From the NCBI GenBank assembly GCA_009924885.1, contig RFQS01000074.1, positions 1 through 9,699 on the forward strand: 9,699 nt of DNA, in the 5' to 3' direction. A program made the translations under genes and the position numbers. Every line of letters begins with the position of its first letter. Position 1 is the stretch's first letter. The notes under the pieces were generated by a model. It was not told the origin of the DNA, did not search any database, and saw only the letters and a list, made by a program, of their open reading frames with translations. This document shows, in pieces, positions 1-6,443 of this stretch. This DNA comes from Pseudomonadota bacterium. GTDB taxonomy: Bacteria; Cyanobacteriota; Vampirovibrionia; LMEP-6097.

Positions 1-132
1 GACATCAACAGCGTTTTAAAAGGCATGAATACCACAAGTTCAGTAAACTCTAACACTGAAGGAACCTATACTGAGAATCATGATGACGAAGATACTGCGA
101 AGAAATTCAAATGGGGAGCTTTTAGGCTTTAG
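1..132 (+). CDS. C-terminal tail of an unidentified protein (5' end outside window)
   Basis: An open frame runs from the first base of the window to a TAG at 130-132 and gives the last 43 residues of a protein. The visible part is hydrophilic and rich in Ser, Thr, Asn, Asp and Glu (a low-complexity T/S/N stretch, then an acidic HDDED patch). It closes with a basic and aromatic end, KKFKWGAFRL. There is no membrane segment and no motif that I recognise, so no function is assigned. The amidase gene begins 15 bases after the stop in the same reading frame, which fits a co-transcribed upstream gene. The frame could be open by chance, but its position just before the next start and its composition make a real gene tail more likely. 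Confidence 0.55.
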   Translation, partial: DINSVLKGMNTTSSVNSNTEGTYTENHDDEDTAKKFKWGAFRL

Positions 133-147
133 ATTCATGGCTTGCCA

Positions 148-1341
148 ATGCTAGTCTATCCTCCAGAAGGACATAAAACTGATAGCAAAGAGATCTTCAT
201 ACTTGGCTCAGCTAATCTCTCTTGCCTAATAAACGATTCTGCTATCGCACTTGAGAAAAATGGTAATTTCTGTAAACTAATTCAACTCAAGCTCGGTGAA
301 AATAAAATACAAATCAATATCGACGGGAAATCCTTTACTCGCACTGTTTATGGTGTTTTAAATATCAATAACAATCCAAACCCAATAGCCTATGCTCAGC
401 CCTATAGAGCTTTTACTAAACAGGCAAATTCAAACAATGGGCGTGTAGCCGAACGAACAAGTTCAGGCAATATTCTACAGAGCATCTTAATCAGCAATAA
501 AGATATATCTATTCCGTTAAACGTTCTCCCCGATTATAGACTAGAAAAAATTAATGCTTATCACTATAGATTAGATTTAGGCATCATGGAGCAAGATTTA
601 GACTGGATTCATTATTCAGAGTTAAATCCTGAAATCAAAATAGAACAAATCTCAGATACTATCTTTGATATTAAATTTCAGAAGCCCATAATAAATCATA
701 AAATTAAATTCAAGAATCAAGTGCTTAATATCTCATTCACATTTAGTGAATTACCTCTTTTAGTTTGCATAGACCCTGGTCACGGCGGCTCCCAGATAGG
801 AGCTATCTCTCCCAAAGGCATATTCGAAAAAGATTTAAATTTAAGCCTAGCTATAAAACTCGCAGCAGAATTAAATCATCAAGGAGTAAAAACCATACTC
901 ACAAGAGATCATGATACGGAGAAGAGCTTAAGTGAACGTGTAAAGATCTCTCAGAAAAATAAATGTACTTTATTTATTTCCCTACACCATAACGCTCTAC
1001 CAGACAGCAGAGATCCGAATAAAGAAAGTGGATTTTCTTGTCATTATTTTCATGAACACAGCTATAGATTAGCCAAGTTCATTTCTTTTAAACTAAAAAG
1101 CTCATCTTCACAGAATTTTGCTGGAATTTATAAACAAAATCTTCACGTACTCAGAGAAAATCCTGACACCATAAGTGTTTTAATCGAGCTTGGATATCTT
1201 ATCCATCCATTAGAATCAGAGTTACTGTGCAAAAAAAGCTTTCAAACTAAAACTGCTCGAATATTAGCTAAGGCCTTATTAGAGTTCCATAGAAATCAAA
1301 ATTTCCTTAATGAATCATCAATTAACGCTTTGAAAACATAA
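148..1341 (+). CDS. N-acetylmuramoyl-L-alanine amidase (Amidase_3 family, cyanobacterial type)
   Basis: A zinc amidase that cuts the bond between MurNAc and the L-alanine of the stem peptide, acting in wall remodelling or daughter-cell separation. Counted from ATG 148 the protein has 397 residues. Residues 1 to about 200 form a beta-rich N-terminal region with a Y-P-P-x-x-H-x-T motif at 4-11. The catalytic domain is about 205-385. The expected zinc ligands are H212 (DPGHGG), E227 (IFEKDLN) and H280 (SLHHNALPD), and the catalytic glutamate is E347 (VLIELGY). The motif set and the LHHNALPD segment resemble cyanobacterial amidases, though those I recall are longer. A TTG at 142 is an alternative start. 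ATG 148 is preferred because it starts the protein just before the YPP motif; neither has a Shine-Dalgarno sequence. No signal peptide is visible, which is odd for an enzyme with a periplasmic substrate. Confidence 0.9.
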   Translation: MLVYPPEGHKTDSKEIFILGSANLSCLINDSAIALEKNGNFCKLIQLKLGENKIQINIDGKSFTRTVYGVLNINNNPNPIAYAQPYRAFTKQANSNNGRVAERTSSGNILQSILISNKDISIPLNVLPDYRLEKINAYHYRLDLGIMEQDLDWIHYSELNPEIKIEQISDTIFDIKFQKPIINHKIKFKNQVLNISFTFSELPLLVCIDPGHGGSQIGAISPKGIFEKDLNLSLAIKLAAELNHQGVKTILTRDHDTEKSLSERVKISQKNKCTLFISLHHNALPDSRDPNKESGFSCHYFHEHSYRLAKFISFKLKSSSSQNFAGIYKQNLHVLRENPDTISVLIELGYLIHPLESELLCKKSFQTKTARILAKALLEFHRNQNFLNESSINALKT

Positions 1342-1387
1342 AATCTTCACTATCAAATAAAAAAACTTTTAAGCAGCTAGTCTATTG

Positions 1388-1393
1388 TAAAAT
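1388..1393 (+). promoter_or_regulatory. Possible -10 element before nadB
   Basis: TAAAAT lies 17 bases before the nadB ATG, partly inside a small palindrome (CTATT-GTAA-AATAG, 1382-1395). No good -35 hexamer is found at 16-18 bases upstream. It is listed because similar TAnAAT hexamers sit before gltX and fba. AT-rich sequence yields such hexamers by chance, so the call is weak. No Shine-Dalgarno sequence lies between it and the ATG. Confidence 0.25.
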
Positions 1394-1410
1394 AGTAATA
1401 ATATATCATC

Positions 1411-2919
1411 ATGTCAGCTTATTTCGATGCACTAATCATCGGCTCAGGTATTGCAGGGCTTAATCTTGCAAGGAAGCTTGCACAGGCAGGGCAGACAGTT
1501 TTTGTATGCTCAAAAGAAGCAGTAACAGAGGGTTCAAGTAAATATGCTCAAGGTGGCGTAGCGGTAGTTAGTCCTTGGAATCCTGAAGATAAACTTGAAA
1601 GTCATATTCAAGATACTTTAAGTGCTGGAAAAGGTTTATGTGATTCTAAAATAGTGGAAACCGTTTTAAGTAATGCTTGGGAGCGAGTAGAAGAATTTAT
1701 AGGCTTAGGAGTGAAATTCGACAAAGATTTCTACCTAGAAGGGTCTCATAGCTTTAAAAGGGTACTACACGTAGCTGATGCCACTGGCAGAGCTTTATTA
1801 AAACCTTTACTGGATAATGTTTCCTGTAATTTAAACATAGCCATCTCTCAAGGAACTGAAGCCATATCACTTTTAAAAAATGAAGACGCAGTAGTCGGAG
1901 CTAGACTTAAAACCATTTCAGGAGAGGTTTTTGATATAAATGCGGCTCAGACTATTTTAGCTACTGGCGGTTTTGCCTCATTGTATAAAGATCACACCAC
2001 GCCTCGTATTTTAACTGGAGATGGTCTAGCACTAGCTTATTCTGCTGGAGCCGCTCTAGAGAATCTAGAATTCATACAGTTTCACCCAACTGTTTTTTTT
2101 AATGGCTCAAAGCCATTTTTAATTTCGGAAGTCGTAAGAGGAGCTGGAGCTGTACTTAAAAATATCTTTAAACAAAGCTTTATGGAAGCTTATGATATTA
2201 AAGCTGAACTTGCGACAAGGGATATAGTCAGCAGAGCAATAGCCGAAGAGATGAAAAAAACTGAAGCTGATTACGTCTATTTAGACATGACTTGCTGGTC
2301 TAAAAAAGATTTAGAAGAAAAATTCCCCAATATTTACCATCACTGCGAGTTAAGTGGCTACGATCTCAGCCAAGACCTTCTACCAGTACGCCCAGCAGCT
2401 CATTACTGCATCGGAGGCATCAAGACTGATATCCATGGCAGAACTAATATAAAAGGTCTTTATGCTATTGGTGAATGCGCCTATACTGGCTTACATGGAG
2501 CTAATCGCCTAGCGAGTAATTCATTACTCGAATGTATAGTAATGCCTGAGTTTTTAGCTAATTCTATTCTGGGTACTGAATTTACTAAATCTAATAAGCT
2601 AGGGGAACCCTGCGAAGACGTAAATGCTGCGCTAAGCTATCGTGAAATTAAGGCTGAAGAAGAAAACCTAAAAAATATTCAAAACATTATGACCCAAGGC
2701 CTTGGTATAGAAAGAAATGCAAATGAATTAAAAAGCTGCTTAAATGATCTAAAACACCGTACTGAAACAAGCAAAGCAAGATTAGTTGCAGAATTAGCTT
2801 TCGAATCTGCTCTTAAGCGTGAAGAAAGCAGAGGATGTCATTTTCGCAGTGATTTTCCAAAAGCCAATTCAAACTATATGAATAATACTCTAATTCAGAA
2901 ATCATTAAAAACCCACTGA
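1411..2919 (+). CDS. nadB: L-aspartate oxidase
   Basis: A flavoprotein that oxidises L-aspartate to iminoaspartate, the first step of de novo NAD synthesis; NadA then makes quinolinate (nadA is not in this window). It has 502 residues, slightly shorter than the usual 530-540. The FAD dinucleotide motif GSGIAG is at 11-16 and the flavin-contact segment GSSKYAQGG at 41-49. Succinate dehydrogenase/fumarate reductase family signatures follow: H120 in VLHVADATGR, FHPT at 224-227, R270 in RDIVSRAI (the expected substrate-binding arginine), RPAAHYCIGG at 327-336, and HGANRLASNSLLE near 362-374. The helical C-terminal domain is short but present. The ASNSLLE tail and the neighbouring metabolism favour NadB over fumarate reductase or succinate dehydrogenase. 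It starts 69 bases after the amidase and lies 38 bases before gltX. An eight-T run (2093-2100) followed by a short hairpin lies within the gene. Confidence 0.95.
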   Translation: MSAYFDALIIGSGIAGLNLARKLAQAGQTVFVCSKEAVTEGSSKYAQGGVAVVSPWNPEDKLESHIQDTLSAGKGLCDSKIVETVLSNAWERVEEFIGLGVKFDKDFYLEGSHSFKRVLHVADATGRALLKPLLDNVSCNLNIAISQGTEAISLLKNEDAVVGARLKTISGEVFDINAAQTILATGGFASLYKDHTTPRILTGDGLALAYSAGAALENLEFIQFHPTVFFNGSKPFLISEVVRGAGAVLKNIFKQSFMEAYDIKAELATRDIVSRAIAEEMKKTEADYVYLDMTCWSKKDLEEKFPNIYHHCELSGYDLSQDLLPVRPAAHYCIGGIKTDIHGRTNIKGLYAIGECAYTGLHGANRLASNSLLECIVMPEFLANSILGTEFTKSNKLGEPCEDVNAALSYREIKAEEENLKNIQNIMTQGLGIERNANELKSCLNDLKHRTETSKARLVAELAFESALKREESRGCHFRSDFPKANSNYMNNTLIQKSLKTH

Positions 2920-2937
2920 TTACCTATTCGTTCACGC

Positions 2938-2943
2938 TAGAAT
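2938..2943 (+). promoter_or_regulatory. Possible -10 element before gltX
   Basis: TAGAAT lies in the nadB-gltX gap, 14 bases before the gltX ATG, in the context CACGCTAGAATATAACG. The nearest -35 candidate is CTGATT at 2916-2921 (16-base spacer), which matches the consensus in only three of six positions. If used, it would give a very short leader. It may be an internal promoter of the nadB-rnj unit, or chance. Confidence 0.25.
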
Positions 2944-2957
2944 ATAACGCAGAGACC

Positions 2958-4466
2958 ATGCCCTTAAACGCCTTTCCTAAAGTAAGAACCAGAATAGCAC
3001 CTAGCCCAACAGGTAATCTACACTTAGGTACCGTCAGAACAGCTCTCTATAATGTACTTTTCGCAAAAAAACACCAAGGTGAATTTTTCTTTAGACTGGA
3101 AGATACTGATAGACAAAGAAGTGAAGAACAGTTTACTCAAGAAATATTAGAAGGTTTTAAATGGTTAAATATCTCCTGGGATACGCCAGAAGTTCCGTTA
3201 CACGCCCCAGAAACTCTCGTAGGCTTAGGTGAGGATGGGATAGTCAGACAATCCCTCAGAGAAGCCGTCCATAGCAGTTACATAGAAAGATTAATTAATG
3301 AGGGTAAAGCTTATAGATGTTTTGCAACAGTAGAAGAATTAGATGCTATGCGTGAAGCTCAGAAAGCTCGTAAAGAGATAGAAAAATATGATAATCGTTC
3401 AAGAGCTTTATCCAAAGATGATTCAGAAAAACTACTTAGCGAAGGGAAGCCGTATGTCGTTAGATTAAATCTAGGAGCAGACCATGTAATCACTTGGTTA
3501 GATTTAATCAGAGGTGAAGTATCCATTAATACTAAAGATCTTGGTGGAGACCCAGTTATCCAGAAATCTACAGGACAAGTTCTCTATAATTTTGCAGTAG
3601 TGATAGATGATTATGAAATGCAAATTTCACACATTCTGAGAGGAGAAGATCATATAAGTAATACAGCGAAACAGATCGCTATTTATGAAGCTTTAAATTT
3701 TCCGATTCCCGCATTCGGTCACCTACCTTTAATTTTCACCAAGGATAAACAGAAGCTTTCTAAACGTAAGCATGGTGATATCGCTTCAGTTAACACTTAT
3801 AAAACACAAGGCTATTTAGCAAAAGCACTGGTTAATTACCTTTTAGGTACTAGTTACAACTCAGCGAAATATGGTGAAATATTTACTATTACTGAAGGTG
3901 CGGAAGATTTTCAGATAACTAGCGTTAGTAAAAGCCCAGCTATCTACGATATTCAAAAATTAAATTGGTACAACCGTGACTACATAAGTAAACTAAACTA
4001 TCAAGAAATATTAACTTATGTTTCGAGATTTTCAAAATTTGATTTAGAAAATAACTCTCTATTCAACTCATCTCAAATCCAGTTAATAGTTGAATCAATT
4101 CAAGAGAGCTTAGATAAATTTGAACAAATAGATGAACATATTAACTATTTTTTTGAAGACTTTAAACTTGATGATAGTACTTTAATTACGATCGCCGAGG
4201 AAGGTAAAGAAGTTATCCATGAATTCATATCCCTTATCGAAAGTGGTTCTCTAGATTTTGCTGATCAAAATTCAATTAAAAATGGTATTAATTCTATTGG
4301 TGAGAAATTAAACCTCAAAGGCAAAAAACTATTTTTCCCAATTCGCGTAGCCATTAGTGCTAAAACTAGTGGGCCTGAGCTAGGGTTTATTGCAGTACTT
4401 TTAGGTAAAGAGAAAATCGTCGAAAGATTAAATTCAGCTCTACTAGAAACCTCTCACAGAAACTAA
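2958..4466 (+). CDS. gltX: Glutamyl-tRNA synthetase
   Basis: A class I aminoacyl-tRNA synthetase that attaches glutamate to tRNA(Glu) in the cytoplasm; the product feeds translation and, in organisms with GatCAB, possibly Gln-tRNA. It has 502 residues against the usual 465-490. The N-terminal segment RTRIAPSPTG leads into the HIGH motif as HLGT (22-25). Other visible signatures are RLEDTDRQRS, the RGEDHISNTAKQ segment, and the KMSKS motif as KLSKR (266-270). The C-terminal anticodon-binding part follows (YFFEDF, then the PIRVAIS segment). Residues 75-97 contain about 17 more residues than E. coli GltX between the conserved WD and the RQS segment, which accounts for much of the extra length. 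The KMSKS loop also reads KLSKRKHGD rather than KLSKRHG. asd begins one base after the stop, so the two are almost certainly co-transcribed. Whether the enzyme is discriminating or not cannot be told from what I can see. Confidence 0.95.
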   Translation: MPLNAFPKVRTRIAPSPTGNLHLGTVRTALYNVLFAKKHQGEFFFRLEDTDRQRSEEQFTQEILEGFKWLNISWDTPEVPLHAPETLVGLGEDGIVRQSLREAVHSSYIERLINEGKAYRCFATVEELDAMREAQKARKEIEKYDNRSRALSKDDSEKLLSEGKPYVVRLNLGADHVITWLDLIRGEVSINTKDLGGDPVIQKSTGQVLYNFAVVIDDYEMQISHILRGEDHISNTAKQIAIYEALNFPIPAFGHLPLIFTKDKQKLSKRKHGDIASVNTYKTQGYLAKALVNYLLGTSYNSAKYGEIFTITEGAEDFQITSVSKSPAIYDIQKLNWYNRDYISKLNYQEILTYVSRFSKFDLENNSLFNSSQIQLIVESIQESLDKFEQIDEHINYFFEDFKLDDSTLITIAEEGKEVIHEFISLIESGSLDFADQNSIKNGINSIGEKLNLKGKKLFFPIRVAISAKTSGPELGFIAVLLGKEKIVERLNSALLETSHRN

Positions 4467-4467
4467 C

Positions 4468-5490
4468 ATGAATAATAGAAAATATAACGTAGCAATATTA
4501 GGAGCCACTGGTAATGTGGGTAGACTCCTATTAGATGTTTTAATCAAAAGAGATTTCCCTTTTAATCAGCTCAAGCTATTAGCGAGTGAAAGATCGACTG
4601 GCACTATTATTCAAGGCCGCAATGGCGTAGATTATCCTGTCGAAGCCGTTAATTCTAATTCTTTTACTGGGATCGATATAGTACTTGCGTCCGCTGGATC
4701 TTCTATTAGTCAACAATTTTCAGAAGATATAGTAAAAGCTGGTGCTGTGTTAATAGATAATTCTAGTGCCTTTAGAATGGATAAAAATGTACCTTTAATA
4801 GTACCAGAGGTTAATCCCGAAGCCTTAAAGCTACATCAAGGAATTATCGCAAATCCTAATTGTTCCACAGCCCCACTTGTCTGTATTTTAAAACCACTAC
4901 AGAATTACTACGGCATAGAAAGAGTAGTAGTAAGCACTTACCAAAGCATCTCTGGTGCTGGAAAAGCGGCCATGGAAGAGTTAATAGAGACTACACAGAA
5001 AGCTATTAATAAAGAGTCTTTCGTAAATAATGTCATTAATCAAAAACTTGCTTTTAATTTAATCCCTCAGATAGACGTCTTTTTAGATAATGGATACACC
5101 AAAGAAGAAATGAAAGTAATCTTAGAGAGTAGAAAAATCCTCGGATTACCTGAACTTAAAATCACTTGCACTGCGGTCAGAGTGCCAGTTCTGATATGTC
5201 ACAGTGAAAGTATTAATATAGAACTCAAGAAAAGCTCTGATGTAAAGGAGTTTAAAGAAGTTATTTCGAGTAATCCTAATGTTAAAGTTATTGATAGTCC
5301 TTCTGAAAAAATTTATCCTATGCCGATATCTGCTCAAGGTAAGGATTCGACCTTTGTTGGTAGGATTAGAAAAGATGAAAGCAAGGAGAACACTTTTAAC
5401 ATTTGGTTAGTCTCTGATAATTTACGTAAGGGTGCTGCCTTAAATACAGTACAAATCGCAGAATCCATGATAAAACAAGGTATAATATAG
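4468..5490 (+). CDS. asd: Aspartate-semialdehyde dehydrogenase
   Basis: Reduces L-aspartyl-4-phosphate to L-aspartate-4-semialdehyde with NADPH, the branch point to diaminopimelate/lysine, threonine and methionine. It has 340 residues, normal for the family. The nucleotide-binding motif GATGNVG is at 12-18. The catalytic cysteine is C132 in NPNCST, followed by the conserved YQSISGAGK segment. H245 in RVPVLICHSE is the expected acid/base histidine (the family usually reads GHSE, here CHSE). The C-terminal VSDNLRKGAALN segment closes the NADP site. The start is fixed by its position one base after the gltX stop, a typical coupled arrangement; no Shine-Dalgarno sequence is needed or seen. dapA, the next enzyme of the same pathway, follows after 32 bases. 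The motif set excludes its relative ArgC. Confidence 0.95.
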   Translation: MNNRKYNVAILGATGNVGRLLLDVLIKRDFPFNQLKLLASERSTGTIIQGRNGVDYPVEAVNSNSFTGIDIVLASAGSSISQQFSEDIVKAGAVLIDNSSAFRMDKNVPLIVPEVNPEALKLHQGIIANPNCSTAPLVCILKPLQNYYGIERVVVSTYQSISGAGKAAMEELIETTQKAINKESFVNNVINQKLAFNLIPQIDVFLDNGYTKEEMKVILESRKILGLPELKITCTAVRVPVLICHSESINIELKKSSDVKEFKEVISSNPNVKVIDSPSEKIYPMPISAQGKDSTFVGRIRKDESKENTFNIWLVSDNLRKGAALNTVQIAESMIKQGII

Positions 5491-5522
5491 GAATTCAGGT
5501 TTTATAAAATAGACTTAAGTTA

Positions 5523-6443
5523 ATGATTAATTTCGGCTCACTAATTACAGCAATGGTAACTCCCTTCAAAGAGGATGATATTAATCGCATAGATTATATC
5601 GCTGCTGAAAATATAATCACACACTTAGTAAAAACTGGTAGCGATTCGATAATCATCTCTGGCACTACTGGTGAAAGACCGACGCTCACCCACCAAGAGG
5701 AAGAAGATTTCCTCGACTTCACTTTAAAAAAAGTAAGAGAATTGAATCAAGGTACTAGAATCATATTTGGTGCTGGCTCTAATTGCACAAGAACAGCTAT
5801 TCACTCTGCTAAACGAGCTGAGGAGCTTGGCGCAGATGGCATATTACTCGTAGTACCTTATTACAATAAGCCTAACCAAGAGGGGCTTATCAAACATTTC
5901 AATGAAATATCCTCTAGCACTGCTTTACCCATTATTCTTTATAATGTTCCAGCAAGATCAGTCGTTAGTCTCACCGCAGAATCAATTATCGAATTAGTTT
6001 CTAGTAATCCTAATATCGTTGCGCTGAAAGAAGCTAGCAGTAATTTTGATTTAATCAGTACTGTAAGACAGAAATTTTCTTCTAACGCTCTGAAAATTTA
6101 TTCTGGTGAAGACACTTTAATTTTACCCATGATGAGCATAGGTGCAGATGGCATTATATCTGTCTGCTCGCATGTAGTGGGCAAACAGATGAAAGATATG
6201 ATACTAGCTTTCCAAAGCGGGAATAATGAACTAGCTAAGCGAATTCATTTAAGAATTTTCCCTGTCATGAAAGCGATATTCTCAGATACTAATCCGATTG
6301 GTATTAAAGCTGCCTTAGCTGGCATGGAACTGTGTTCAGGAGAGTTAAGAAGCCCGATGGTTTCTTTACCGAAAGAAAAACAGCTTGAGTATAGTAAATT
6401 AATTAAAGAAGTTTTAGAAGTAGCAGAGGCAGATTTAGTCTGA
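5523..6443 (+). CDS. dapA: 4-hydroxy-tetrahydrodipicolinate synthase
   Basis: Condenses pyruvate with the aspartate-semialdehyde made by Asd, committing it to diaminopimelate and lysine. The 306-residue protein is a (beta/alpha)8 barrel of the DapA/NanA superfamily. The Schiff-base lysine is K169 in VALKEAS. The proton-relay residues are T49 (GTTGE, 47-51), Y140 (ILYNVPAR), and Y114 (VVPYYNKP) as the tyrosine lent by the neighbouring subunit. R145 is the usual carboxylate-binding arginine. Pathway context with asd makes DapA much more likely than N-acetylneuraminate lyase or another family member. One oddity is that the loop reads GTTGERPTL, with Arg at position 52 where small residues such as Ser are usual. 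The 32-base gap from asd holds TATAAAAT (5503-5510) but no good -35 and no Shine-Dalgarno sequence. The TGA stop overlaps the proposed CTG start of rnj. Confidence 0.95.
   Translation: MINFGSLITAMVTPFKEDDINRIDYIAAENIITHLVKTGSDSIIISGTTGERPTLTHQEEEDFLDFTLKKVRELNQGTRIIFGAGSNCTRTAIHSAKRAEELGADGILLVVPYYNKPNQEGLIKHFNEISSSTALPIILYNVPARSVVSLTAESIIELVSSNPNIVALKEASSNFDLISTVRQKFSSNALKIYSGEDTLILPMMSIGADGIISVCSHVVGKQMKDMILAFQSGNNELAKRIHLRIFPVMKAIFSDTNPIGIKAALAGMELCSGELRSPMVSLPKEKQLEYSKLIKEVLEVAEADLV
6424..6429 (+). promoter_or_regulatory. Putative ribosome binding site supporting a CTG start for rnj
   Basis: CAGAGG lies inside the 3' end of dapA, 10 bases before CTG 6440. It is a partial match to the anti-Shine-Dalgarno complement. 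It matters because the RNase J frame has no ATG, GTG or TTG between its upstream stop (6404-6406) and ATG 6635, which lies inside the conserved domain. The match is short and could be chance. Confidence 0.35.

Noticed and set aside
130..132. TAG recoding that would join the 1-132 ORF to the amidase
   Set aside because: The frames match, but nothing suggests readthrough or stop reassignment; the tail is unlike an export signal and the amidase begins sensibly at ATG 148.
1342..1410. tRNA or small RNA gene between the amidase and nadB
   Set aside because: The 69-base AT-rich gap has no cloverleaf and only a 5-bp palindrome.
5146..5337. Antisense open frame of 63 codons within asd, and a similar one in fba (9195-9389)
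   Set aside because: Both lie opposite catalytic-domain coding sequence; no start signals and no recognisable products.
6407..6443. Programmed -1 frameshift fusing DapA to RNase J
   Set aside because: The rnj frame is -1 relative to dapA and open across the stop, but no X-XXY-YYZ slippery heptamer lies before the TGA, and a DapA-RNase J fusion makes little functional sense. A CTG start explains the data more simply.
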